Positions 42,452 through 50,140 of a stretch of 64,000 nt of DNA are shown here, one piece after another. The position numbers and the translations under genes were made by a program. The notes beneath the pieces were generated by a model. The model saw only the letters and a program-made list of their open reading frames with translations. It had not been told where the DNA came from and did not search any database. The stretch comes from Arthrobacter sp. Leaf234. Lineage in GTDB: Bacteria > Actinomycetota > Actinomycetes > Actinomycetales > Micrococcaceae. Location: assembly GCF_001422665.1 (NCBI RefSeq), contig NZ_LMLU01000001.1:153282-217281 (forward strand). The letters run 5' to 3'. Every line of letters begins with the position of its first letter. Positions within the stretch are counted from its first letter, which is position 1.

Positions 42452-43798
42452 TCAGGAGCTGGGCCAGCTGTCCTCGACGGACTGCGTGACTTCCTCGGTG
42501 GAGGAGCCGTTGATCCAGTTGACGATGCCGCTCCAGAAGGAGTTGGCGCCCACGGCGCCGGGCATCAGGTCGGAACCGTCGAAGCGGAAGACCGTCTCGG
42601 GGTCCTGCAGCAGCTCGATCGACTGGCGGTCGAGGTCCGACTGCGCGACCTCCGGGTCGAGTCCCTTGTTCGCGCTGATCGCACCGCCCTGGGAGACGCG
42701 GGCGTTGGCGAACTCGGCGCTCGCGAGGTACGTCTGCAGCGCCTGCACCTCGGGCCGGTCGGCGTAGGCGCCGATGAGCTCGCCTCCACCGGTGATCGCA
42801 GTGCCCTGGGAGGCGTCGATCGGCGGCGTCATGAAGGCCCAGACGTCGCCGTCCTCCGCCACGGTGGTGCCCTCCGGCCAGTTGGCGGCCTGGAAGGACG
42901 CCTGGTGGTGCATGGCGCACTGGCCGTCGAGCACCGGCTGCCCGGCTTCGGCGAACGGCGTGGAGAGGATGGACCGGACGTCGCCGAAGCCACCGTTGAC
43001 GTTGCTGTCGTCCTTCAGGATCTCGCCGACCCGGTCGAAGGACGCGACGATCTGGGGATCGTTGAAGGGGATCTCGTGCGTGACCCACTGGTCGTAGACC
43101 TCAGGGCCGTGCTCGCGGAGTACCGCGTCCTCGACCCAGTCCGTGCCCGGCCAGCCGGTGGCCTCACCGGACTCGAAACCTGCGCACCAGGGCTTGACGT
43201 CGCCGCCCTCGTCCGCGATCTGCTCCGTCAGCTCGGTCATCTCGTCCCATGTGGTGGGGACCTCCCAGCCGTTCTCCTCGAAAGTGGCCGGGACGTACCA
43301 GACGTAGCCCTTGACGTTCGCGAGCATGGGAGCGGCGTAGAACGTGCCGTCCACCGTGCCGTACTTCTTCCAGTCCTCGGACCAGTTCTCATCCACGAGG
43401 TCCGAGACGGCCTGGGGGGCGGCCACGAGGTTCGAGGCCTGGTCGGCCAGCAGGCCGGGCTGCGGGAAGATCGCCAGGTCCGGAGCGGTACCGCCCTGGG
43501 CGCGGACGCCGATCTGCGTCTCGAACTCCTTGGACCCCTCGTAGGCCACCTCGATGCCGGTGCACTCGGCGAAATCCGCCCAGGAGTTCTCGAGCAGCTC
43601 GGCCTCGAGGTCGACGATGGTCGAGTAGACGCTGACCTCGGCGCCGTCGAAGGTGCCGTAGGTCTCGTAGTCGGCGCAGTCCGCGTCACCGGAACCGGCG
43701 CTGTCGTTGCCTCCTGATCCGCATCCTGCGAGCGCGAGGAGGGAAACACTGAGTGCCGCGACGGGCACCATCAACCTGCGTGAGCGAAGTATCGCCAT
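42452..43798 (-). CDS. Extracellular solute-binding lipoprotein (CUT1)
   Basis: 448 residues. Lipoprotein signal with lipobox LLALAGCGSG, then a SBP_bac_1-type fold: VSVYSTIVDLEAELLENSWA, LAIFPQPGLLADQASNLVA, GYVWYVPATFEENGWEVPTT, QCAMHHQASFQAANWPEG and GGGELIGAYADRPE. AAAGGAG lies 7 nt before the ATG. First gene of the operon binding protein-permease-permease-LacI; the sugar is unknown but an oligosaccharide or alpha-glucoside is likely from the family. Confidence 0.92.
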   Translation of the reverse strand: MAILRSRRLMVPVAALSVSLLALAGCGSGGNDSAGSGDADCADYETYGTFDGAEVSVYSTIVDLEAELLENSWADFAECTGIEVAYEGSKEFETQIGVRAQGGTAPDLAIFPQPGLLADQASNLVAAPQAVSDLVDENWSEDWKKYGTVDGTFYAAPMLANVKGYVWYVPATFEENGWEVPTTWDEMTELTEQIADEGGDVKPWCAGFESGEATGWPGTDWVEDAVLREHGPEVYDQWVTHEIPFNDPQIVASFDRVGEILKDDSNVNGGFGDVRSILSTPFAEAGQPVLDGQCAMHHQASFQAANWPEGTTVAEDGDVWAFMTPPIDASQGTAITGGGELIGAYADRPEVQALQTYLASAEFANARVSQGGAISANKGLDPEVAQSDLDRQSIELLQDPETVFRFDGSDLMPGAVGANSFWSGIVNWINGSSTEEVTQSVEDSWPSS

Positions 43799-43889
43799 GG
43801 AAAAGACTCCTTTGTCCTGCGGACCGCGAGGGTGCCTCGGCAACCTGGTTGCCCGCCTCGACTGCGCCGCCTCACTGATGTGTACCTGA

Positions 43890-43918
43890 ACAGTAAGCGC
43901 TTACATGACCACTCACAA
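43890..43918 (-). promoter_or_regulatory. CUT1 operon promoter with LacI operator
   Basis: Minus strand: -35 TTGTGA (43913-43918), 17-bp spacer, -10 TACTGT (43890-43895). The perfect 12-bp palindrome GTAAGCGCTTAC (43893-43904), with the central CG typical of LacI-family sites, overlaps the -10 and spacer, the right place for repression. Confidence 0.75.
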
Positions 43919-43992
43919 GTGGGTCGGCCGGGTCCGGGATTTCGATACCGAAACGTGACGCGCGTCGCACCCCTGCGCATCGGCGGCGGTTC

Positions 43993-44028
43993 CAGGACAT
44001 CACCAGGACATCGCCAGGACATCGCCGG
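43993..44028. repeat. Three 12-bp tandem repeats (caggacatcRcc)
   Basis: caggacatcacc, caggacatcgcc, caggacatcgcc in direct succession, just downstream of the AmaP-like gene stop in a non-coding gap. Exact except for one base in the first unit. Confidence 0.8.
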
Positions 44029-44044
44029 GATGAGCGGAGAAGAA

Positions 44045-44695
44045 CTAGTCGACGCGCTCGGTGCGCATGAAGCGTGCGCGGGCACCCGAGGTGATGCTGA
44101 TGAGCACCGGCGTGCGGTACCCCGTGACGGCGTCCAGCGCCTCGACCAGGCGGGAGACCTCCTCGGCGACCGCATAGGGAGGGACGCCCTTCCGCGGGAA
44201 CACCCTGACCTTCAGGCCCGGGACGCCGCGGATCTCCCAGGTGCTCACGGACGCACCGGCGAGGTCCGACCGCTCCAGCAGCGCGGCCTTCAGCGCCTGC
44301 TCCGCGGCGGCGGCGGTGATGGTCACCGTCCCGCGGACGCTCCCGTCGTCGTCGCCCGACGAGGCGGTCGCCCTCCGCCCGCGACGTCCGTCCACGGAGG
44401 CGAACAGGCCCGTGCGCCCCCGCCCCTGCGCGGCGATCCACAGGAGGAGCAGGACGATCACGACCACGAGCACGGCGGCCAGGGCGATCCACAGCCAGGT
44501 GTCGGCCTGGCCTTCGAGCGTCGTCCCGGTCCGGACGTCGGCGATACGGTCCCCGATCCGCGGTGCCGTCCGGTTCCACCACGGCGCGACGCCTGGCAGC
44601 ACCAGGAGCGCGAGCCCGAAGGCGCTGGCCGCGAGGGCGATGAGCCCGACGACGGCGAGGAGGAGTCGGTTGAGCAGGCGCGGCGTGGTGTTCAC
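44045..44695 (-). CDS. Asp23-associated membrane anchor (AmaP-like)
   Basis: 216 residues: two transmembrane segments (about 10-33 and 66-90) then a cytoplasmic domain with an alkaline-shock-like fold (VRGTVTITAAAAEQALKAAL, WEIRGVPGLKVRVFPRKGVP). It lies last in a five-gene cluster with two Asp23-like genes and DUF2273. In Firmicutes AmaP anchors Asp23 to the membrane; a similar scaffold for envelope stress is likely here. Its start overlaps the previous gene stop (ATGA). Confidence 0.8.
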   Translation of the reverse strand: MNTTPRLLNRLLLAVVGLIALAASAFGLALLVLPGVAPWWNRTAPRIGDRIADVRTGTTLEGQADTWLWIALAAVLVVVIVLLLLWIAAQGRGRTGLFASVDGRRGRRATASSGDDDGSVRGTVTITAAAAEQALKAALLERSDLAGASVSTWEIRGVPGLKVRVFPRKGVPPYAVAEEVSRLVEALDAVTGYRTPVLISITSGARARFMRTERVD

Positions 44696-45294
44696 TGGCC
44701 GATCACCCCCGTCTCGGCCACGACGACGGAGATCCGCGGTGCGGGTTCCACGCTGGAGCGGCGCAGGTCGTCGGCCACCGCGGCGCGGACCGCGTCGGCG
44801 TCGACGGGCATCCCGGACGTGGGACGGATCTGCACGGTCACGGATGACCGCCCCACCGTCACGAGGACCTGCTCGGGAGCCACGCCGGCTGCCGTCCTAG
44901 CTCGGCGGGCGAGTGAGGACGCCACGACCTCGGCGTCGACCACGACGGCGGCGCGACCGTTCGGGATGGTGTAGCGGGCGCGGCGGCCCGGCACCAGGGC
45001 GAGCAGGAGGAGCAGGAGCCCGAGCACGAGCAGCAGGAAGGAGCCCGCACCGAGGAGCGACGCCGGGACCCCGGCCGGGACAGCGCCGATCCACGCGGCC
45101 GCGGCGTCGAGGTCCACGAGGAACGGGCGGTCCCCCACCGCCTGCAGCACCGCCTCGAACAGCAGCACGAGACACACCAGCACCAGGACCACCGCGGTCA
45201 CCACGGAGGACACGGCACGGGAGGAGTGCATCTCGCGCCGGACGAGGCGCGCCGTCCCGGCGGCCGTGGAGCGGTCGAGCGGATCGTCGGTCAC
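44692..45294 (-). CDS. DUF6286-like membrane protein of the Asp23 cluster
   Basis: 200 residues: N-terminal cytoplasmic tail, two transmembrane segments (about 27-52 and 75-98) and a C-terminal Asp23/AmaP-like soluble domain (VVVDAEVVASSLARRARTAA, VLVTVGRSSVTVQIRP). GTG start overlapping the upstream stop (GTGA) and a stop overlapping the AmaP start, so translation is continuous. The assignment to DUF6286 rests on layout and context. Confidence 0.75.
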   Translation of the reverse strand: MTDDPLDRSTAAGTARLVRREMHSSRAVSSVVTAVVLVLVCLVLLFEAVLQAVGDRPFLVDLDAAAAWIGAVPAGVPASLLGAGSFLLLVLGLLLLLLALVPGRRARYTIPNGRAAVVVDAEVVASSLARRARTAAGVAPEQVLVTVGRSSVTVQIRPTSGMPVDADAVRAAVADDLRRSSVEPAPRISVVVAETGVIGQ

Positions 45295-45746
45295 AGGACC
45301 CTCGCCCCACGGGTGACGGTGCTGCCGATGATGCGGATGTCGACCCGGCTGAGCCGCGCACCGGTCAGGTGCTGGACGCGGTCGAGGATCTGCCCGCGCG
45401 CGGCATCGGCCCGGGACCACAGGGGTCCGCCGAAGGAGTCGACGACGGACGGATCCTCGGCCACCCGCGTGAGCGCCGGTACCGGCAGGGGCAGGGCGAG
45501 CTGGAGGGCCAGGAGACCGGCGTCATCCGTGAAGGACGCCTTCACCTGGGCGGGTGCGACGCCGAGCACCTCGGCGGTCGCGGCGCGCGCGGTGCTGGTG
45601 AGGGCCTGCGTGGTGATGCGGTTGTGGCCCTCGCGGGGGCGGGCATCGGGACGTGCACCCTCGGCGTCCCGCGGACCTGCGATGGGTACCGGGCCGATGC
45701 GCGGGGGCCGGACGGGCGCATCGGCTGGAGGTACCTCTCCGGTCAC
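45291..45746 (-). CDS. Asp23-like soluble protein
   Basis: 151 residues without membrane segments. After a Pro-rich N-terminus it has an Asp23/Gls24-type half: TTQALTSTARAATAEVLGV, VKASFTDDAGLLALQLALPL and GARLSRVDIRIIGSTVTRG. It is coupled to the DUF2273 gene upstream (ATGA) and to the membrane protein downstream (GTGA). It probably binds to the membrane partners of the cluster. Confidence 0.75.
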   Translation of the reverse strand: MTGEVPPADAPVRPPRIGPVPIAGPRDAEGARPDARPREGHNRITTQALTSTARAATAEVLGVAPAQVKASFTDDAGLLALQLALPLPVPALTRVAEDPSVVDSFGGPLWSRADAARGQILDRVQHLTGARLSRVDIRIIGSTVTRGARVL

Positions 45747-45937
45747 GAGGACGAGCGACGGCCGGCCAGGGCGTCCAGGACGCCGCGGAGATCGAGCTTC
45801 CCCTCGGCGATCCGCCCCAGGACGGCGCCGCCCAGCATGAGGACGAGGGTGAGGAGGAAGCCCCAGAACCCGAAGATGAGCGCCGCGAAGGCGAGGACGG
45901 CGCCGGCGGCCATGCCGATGGTGGTGGGTGTCAGCAT
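45743..45937 (-). CDS. DUF2273-like small membrane protein
   Basis: 64 residues with a glycine-rich pair of helices (TIGMAAGAVLAFAALIFGFW, GFLLTLVLMLGGAVLGRIAE) and a short polar tail (GKLDLRGVLDALAGRRSSS). The size, the two helices and the GRxxEGKLD(L) motif match DUF2273 proteins that accompany Asp23. It starts 4 nt after the Asp23 gene. Confidence 0.85.
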   Translation of the reverse strand: MLTPTTIGMAAGAVLAFAALIFGFWGFLLTLVLMLGGAVLGRIAEGKLDLRGVLDALAGRRSSS

Positions 45938-45941
45938 CGCG

Positions 45942-46493
45942 TCACTCGCCCGCCTGCTCGAGCTGGGTGGCGCCGGTCGGGCGGAGGCGTCCGGCCGACC
46001 CGGACCCGACCCGCCTGGTCTCGGTGGTCGCCGACACCGTGGCCCTCGGTTCGGCCCTCGGTTCGGCCCTCGGTTCGGCCCTCGACTCGGTCCTCGACTC
46101 CGCGGGCGGGGGCAGGTGCACGTCGAGGACCTCGATGTTGACCTCGATGACCTCGAGCCCCACCAGGTCCGTGAGGGCGTCGTACACCGCGGCGCGCACC
46201 GCGTCGGCGAGCGCGTTGAGGGCGAACCCGTAGTCGGCGACGAGGCTGATGTCCACGGCGAGCTGCGTCTGCCCGATCTCCACCTTCACGCCGTGCGAGA
46301 GGTCGTTCGCGCCGACGGCGTCGCGGAGGGCACCGAGCGCCCGTCCCGTCCCCGGGCCCAGGGCGTGCACGCCGGGAACCGCCCGGGCGGCGATCGCCGC
46401 GATCTTCATGGCGGCCGGATCCCCGATCACGGTCCTGCCGGCTGGTGCGTCCTGCAGGACGGGCAGAGGCCGCCCCATGGATTGCTCGGTCAT
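45942..46493 (-). CDS. Asp23/Gls24 family envelope stress protein
   Basis: 183 residues. Asp23 core: AAIAARAVPGVHALGPGTGR, VKVEIGQTQLAVDISLVADY, ALNALADAVRAAVYDALTDL, VGLEVIEVNIEVLDVHLPP. The C-terminal tail carries an R-[AT]-E-[SP] tandem repeat encoded by a 12-bp DNA repeat. It heads the cluster; AAAGGGAC precedes the ATG and a TAGGCT -10-like hexamer lies about 30 nt upstream. Confidence 0.9.
   Translation of the reverse strand: MTEQSMGRPLPVLQDAPAGRTVIGDPAAMKIAAIAARAVPGVHALGPGTGRALGALRDAVGANDLSHGVKVEIGQTQLAVDISLVADYGFALNALADAVRAAVYDALTDLVGLEVIEVNIEVLDVHLPPPAESRTESRAEPRAEPRAEPRATVSATTETRRVGSGSAGRLRPTGATQLEQAGE
46043..46096. repeat. In-frame 12-bp tandem repeat (ccctcggttcgg) in the Asp23 gene
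   Basis: About four exact or near-exact copies, continuing as diverged copies (ccctcgactcgg, tcctcgactcc). Encodes repeated Arg-Ala-Glu-Pro units, diverging to Arg-Thr-Glu-Ser, so length changes would keep the frame. Confidence 0.75.
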
Positions 46494-46620
46494 CGACGTC
46501 CCTTTCGCTCGTGCCCCAGCCTAAGCCACGGGGCGCGCAGCCCGCGGGACGCGAGCGCGTCGTCGTCGCACGTCAGCGGCTTGCGCTGCCGCGCTCCGTC
46601 GGGACGGACCCGGGTCGGTG

Positions 46621-47103
46621 TCAGGAACGGTCGCAGTGCCGGCCGAGCCAGTCCTGCACGGGCGTCATCGCCCGGCGGAACGCCTCTTCGTCGAAGGTGC
46701 CGGAGCCCTCGGGCGGCGCCTCGACCGAGGTGGCGAGCCGCGTGAAGTCGTCGTGGAGTTCGGCGGGCACCTTGTCGCGGAGCACGAGGAGCTGGTCCTC
46801 GAGGGTCGCGAGGTCCTCCGCATCGGCCGAGGACCGCAGGCTCAGGGGTGCGAGCATCGCCGTCGTCATCCCGCCGGCCACGATCACGCAGTGGGGCGAC
46901 GGATCGGTGGCCGCGGAACCGGTGGCCCCGCCGTCCTCGGGAGGGAGGGCATCCGACGCCGGCGTCCCGCCCGGAACCGGCTCGGCATACGGGCTGGCGG
47001 GCATGGTGAGCAGGGTGCCGGTCGGCGACGGATCACCCTGACTGCACCCGGCCAGGCCCAGCGCGAGGGCACAGAGTCCGACGACGGACGGCGGGATTCT
47101 CAC
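46621..47103 (-). CDS. Putative lipoprotein of unknown function
   Basis: 160 residues. GTG start, short signal peptide with lipobox LGLAGCSQG, a Pro/Gly/Ala-rich stretch, then a helical C-terminal region (EDLATLEDQLLVLRDKVPAE, LHDDFTRLATSVEAPPE, RRAMTPVQDWLGRHCDRS). AAAGGGCA lies 4 nt before the start. Two Cys residues in the mature part could form a disulfide. No family recognised. It is just upstream of the Asp23 cluster in the same direction but has a 127-bp gap. Confidence 0.72.
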   Translation of the reverse strand: MRIPPSVVGLCALALGLAGCSQGDPSPTGTLLTMPASPYAEPVPGGTPASDALPPEDGGATGSAATDPSPHCVIVAGGMTTAMLAPLSLRSSADAEDLATLEDQLLVLRDKVPAELHDDFTRLATSVEAPPEGSGTFDEEAFRRAMTPVQDWLGRHCDRS

Positions 47104-47288
47104 AGGTGCCCTTTCGTCTCGGTACGGTGCCGGAGGTTCAACGCGTGAAGCCTCGACAATGATCCCAGGTGGTTCCCCCGGGCAATCGATGGGCCGCGCC
47201 GTTCGGACGGAGACCCAACGGAGACCCACCGGACGGGCAGCCGTCCCGGTGATGGTACGGTGCCAAACCCCGGTTTGGCTGGGAGGAC

Positions 47289-47321
47289 GGAGGGCTCCGC
47301 CGCGTCGCGACGGAGCCCTCC
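47289..47321 (-). terminator. Terminator after the secreted esterase
   Basis: Perfect 11-bp stem ggagggctccg/cggagccctcc (47289-47299, 47311-47321), 32 nt after the esterase stop. A second dyad gccaaacc/ggtttggc (47262-47279) follows on the minus strand. Confidence 0.7.
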
Positions 47322-47352
47322 TGCGGTGGCCGAGCCTGCGGTCGGCCTCCGG

Positions 47353-49362
47353 TCAGCGCTTCCCGCCCTGCGCGCGGGAGGGCAGCACCTTCACCTTCAC
47401 GACGGCGCTGACGTTGCCCGCGGCGTCGACGGCCCGGACGTACACGGTGGCCGCCCGGTCACCGACCGCGATCGGGCCACCGTACTCCGTGAAGGAGCCG
47501 TTGTTGCGGTTGACCGAGTACTCGATCCGGGAGATACCGATCCCGTCCTCGGCCTCGACCACCACGGTGCGGGTCGCGGCATCGAGGGCTGCGGACACGG
47601 TCGGTGCCGTGGTGTCGGCGCCGAACGCGTCGCGGACCTGGTCGGAGTGGAGGCCGAAGGAGTCCGCGATCCGGGGCACCCAGCAGTCGTCGTTGTGCCG
47701 GCCCTCGGGGTAGACGGCGGAGGTGTGGTCGATCGCCTTCGCGTCCAGCAGCGTGTCGAGTGACCGCACCGCGTTGTCGAACCGGTAGTCGTCCTCCTCG
47801 CATGCGTCGTAGAAGAAGGCGTAGCGCGAGAGCTGCTCGGTGCTGCGGGCGGCGACGTCGGCCAGCGGCGAGGCGGACTGCCCCGCCGGCCCGCTGGGCG
47901 AGGTGACGCCGACGAGGGCGGGCGCCAGGCTCAGCGCGCCCATGTGGGAGGCGAGGGACGAGAACAGCTCGGGGTGCGCCAGCCCGATCGAGTAGGCGCC
48001 GAAGCCACCCATCGAGACGCCGGACAGACCGCGGAACTCACGGTCCGCGAGCGTGCGGTACTCGGCGTCCACCTGCGGGATCAACTCGTCGACGAACATG
48101 CTGCGCCAGGGCGTTCCGCCCTCGTTGTCCACGTACCACAGCGATTCGCCGTCGGGCATGATGACGATCGACTCCTCGAGGCCGCCGGTGGTGTACAGCT
48201 CGTCGAGCCGCGCCCCGAAGTCGCGGGGCTCCCACTCGCGGCTGCCGCCGTTGACGCCGTGCAGGAGGTACACCACCGGGTACTCGCGGTTCGGGTTCTC
48301 CAGGTACGACGGCGGCAGGTAGGTCACGTACTCGCGGCGCGCGTCCTCGAGCCCCGACTCGACGAAGTCACGGAAGAAGCGGGACTGGTTGCCGCTCTCG
48401 GTCCGCGTCGTGGCGTCGAGGGTGAGGAACTCCTGGGTCCGCGGCTGGAACGCGAAGGGCGCCCCGTCCCGCGTGCCGGAGATGGTGCGGTTCGTGTCGA
48501 CGAGCAGGCGGCCGTCGTCGGACCGGATGATCTCCACGCCGCCGTCGTCGACCGTCAGGGTGCCGGACTCCGCGAGCCAGCCGCGGATCTCTCGCTCGCG
48601 CCGCTCACGGTCGCGCCCGTCGTGGAAGTAGCCGTCGGAGAGGGTGGCGAGGTAGGCGTCGGCATCGCCCGCCGCGAGGGCCGCGGCCTGGCGTCCGAGG
48701 AGGTCCGTGACCCATGCCGTGGTGGCCGCATCGGCCGGCGAGCCGCTGATCCCGTAGACCTGCTCACGGAGCGCGTCCTTCGAGAAGAGGCCCACGGGAC
48801 CCTGGTACCAGCCGCCGCCACCTGACATGTCGTAGAGCCGGACGGCCAGCGTGTTGGTCCCACCGAAGACGGGCGCCTCGGCCGGGACCGGATACAGGCG
48901 CTGCTCGAACCACTGGCTCTGGGCGTTCGGCGGCATGGAGCCGGAGCCGCCGATCTTCACCCCGTTGAGGAACGCCTCGTCGACGTCGTCGAGGAACCCG
49001 AGGGACGCCACGAGGTTCTGGCCCTCGGCGCCGGCCGGGAGCTCGAAGGTGAGGCGGTACCAGCCGTAGCCGTCGTAGTCCGCGAACTGCGGCGCCCCGT
49101 CCGCCTGGGGGACCTGCAGATCGGTCCACGCGGCATCGTCGAAACCGGGCGCGGCGTACGCCGGATCGTCGCCCGTGGCGAACTTCCAGGTACCCGAGAG
49201 GTCGAGGTCCACAGCGGCGGCGGCTGGCGGAGCCTCGGCGGAGGTGCCGGCGGCCGGGCCGGGTGCGGCGGAACCCGGCAGGGCCGGCGAGAGGGCGACG
49301 GCGGCGATCGCGAGGGAGGCGACCAGCCGTCGGGTGAACGTGGGGAGGTACTGCTGCGCCAT
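47353..49362 (-). CDS. Large secreted multidomain esterase
   Basis: 669 residues. Signal peptide (about 1-32), a galactose-binding-like beta-sandwich as in glycosidases (about 52-195: LDLSGTWKFATGDDPAYAAP, GWYRLTFELP), a SnoaL/DUF4440-like region (about 210-310: RQAAALAAGDADAYLATLSD), an esterase-D/feruloyl-esterase type hydrolase (about 340-590; YPVVYLLHGVNGG, nucleophile S450 in GLSGVSMGGFGAYS, His in YPEGRHNDDCW) and an Ig-like C-terminal domain (VEAEDGIGISRIEYSVN). Probably cleaves acyl or feruloyl esters on polysaccharides outside the cell. The NTF2-like domain inside such an enzyme is unusual. GGAG lies 7 nt before the ATG. Confidence 0.82.
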   Translation of the reverse strand: MAQQYLPTFTRRLVASLAIAAVALSPALPGSAAPGPAAGTSAEAPPAAAAVDLDLSGTWKFATGDDPAYAAPGFDDAAWTDLQVPQADGAPQFADYDGYGWYRLTFELPAGAEGQNLVASLGFLDDVDEAFLNGVKIGGSGSMPPNAQSQWFEQRLYPVPAEAPVFGGTNTLAVRLYDMSGGGGWYQGPVGLFSKDALREQVYGISGSPADAATTAWVTDLLGRQAAALAAGDADAYLATLSDGYFHDGRDRERREREIRGWLAESGTLTVDDGGVEIIRSDDGRLLVDTNRTISGTRDGAPFAFQPRTQEFLTLDATTRTESGNQSRFFRDFVESGLEDARREYVTYLPPSYLENPNREYPVVYLLHGVNGGSREWEPRDFGARLDELYTTGGLEESIVIMPDGESLWYVDNEGGTPWRSMFVDELIPQVDAEYRTLADREFRGLSGVSMGGFGAYSIGLAHPELFSSLASHMGALSLAPALVGVTSPSGPAGQSASPLADVAARSTEQLSRYAFFYDACEEDDYRFDNAVRSLDTLLDAKAIDHTSAVYPEGRHNDDCWVPRIADSFGLHSDQVRDAFGADTTAPTVSAALDAATRTVVVEAEDGIGISRIEYSVNRNNGSFTEYGGPIAVGDRAATVYVRAVDAAGNVSAVVKVKVLPSRAQGGKR

Positions 49363-49553
49363 GCGCGTGCTCCAACTTCGTCGTTGAACAGGGACATCCC
49401 GAACTTACTGGGAACGTTCACAGAATGCGAGCAGTCAATCTCCCGCCGCCGTCGGGGCGCAGCCCGGCGACGTCGATGCCGGGTGGGGGACGCCGTGGTG
49501 TCGGATGCGCGACGAGGTGGGGTCGGGCCTGCTCCGGTCATCCGGACAAAAGA

Positions 49554-49579
49554 AAAACCCCCGGGTATCCGGGGGTTTT
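49554..49579 (-). terminator. Rho-independent terminator of the tRNA operon
   Basis: Perfect 11-bp stem (aaaacccccgg/ccgggggtttt, 49554-49564, 49569-49579) with GUAU-type 4-nt loop followed on the minus strand by TTCTTTTG. It starts 7 nt after tRNA-Phe. Confidence 0.9.
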
Positions 49580-49585
49580 CAGCGG

Positions 49586-49658
49586 TGGCTCCAACCGGCG
49601 TCGATCCGGTGACCTTTCGATTTTCAGTCGAACGCTCTACCAACTGAGCTACAGAGCC
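49586..49658 (-). tRNA. tRNA-Phe (GAA)
   Basis: 73-nt cloverleaf on the minus strand: acceptor GGCTCTG with TGGAGCC, D-loop AGCTCAGTTGGTAGAGC, anticodon loop CTGAAAA (GAA), T-loop GGTTGG-side GATCGAC/CCGG. CCA is not encoded. Last of three tRNAs. Confidence 0.95.
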
Positions 49659-49729
49659 TTGCGACCATCTTCGCGATGATCACCGTATCCAGCCGGGCGG
49701 GACTCCCCGAGGGGATCCAGCCGCCTGAG

Positions 49730-49803
49730 CGACCCTGACGGGACTTGAACCCGCGACCTCCGCCGTGACAGGGCGGCGCGCTAACCAACTGCGCTACAGG
49801 GCC
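49730..49803 (-). tRNA. tRNA-Asp (GTC)
   Basis: 74-nt cloverleaf: acceptor GGCCCTG with CAGGGTC, anticodon loop CTGTCAC (GTC), T-arm CGGGTTCAAGTCCCG. CCA is not encoded. Confidence 0.95.
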
Positions 49804-49890
49804 TTGCTAACTTCACTTGCCGATTTGCAAGAGTTCCAGCCTACCAGCACTTTTCGCTCCGGTTGACCGCCCGCGAGGGCTGCTCATGCG

Positions 49891-49963
<73 letters not shown>

Positions 49964-50044
49964 CAGAACCACAGTTCGGGTTCCTGCGACCTTCCGGAAC
50001 GCGGTGCATTTCCGGCGGATCATTCCCTGTCGTGGACCTATAAA

Positions 50045-50073
50045 ACTATAGGGGCACCGTCCCGAATCCACAA
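50045..50073 (-). promoter_or_regulatory. Promoter of the tRNA Glu-Asp-Phe operon
   Basis: Minus strand: TTGTGG (50068-50073), 17-bp spacer, TATAGT (50045-50050). The -10 is embedded in the dyad CCTATA-AAAC-TATAGG. Start of transcription would be about 70 nt before tRNA-Glu. Confidence 0.75.
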
Positions 50074-50140
50074 AATCACCACCCGGCACGCAGGACCGGG
50101 CCGGTCACCGACGCAGGCCCCGTGTCGGTACGATCGGGGC

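Noticed and set aside
43932-43956. Dyad TTTCG-ATAC-CGAAA as an operator
   Set aside because: Five-bp arms only and upstream of the -35 of the CUT1 promoter; not distinctive enough to list as a feature.
43993-44028. Tandem repeats as a CRISPR array
   Set aside because: Units are 12 bp, directly adjoining with no spacers; no cas genes.
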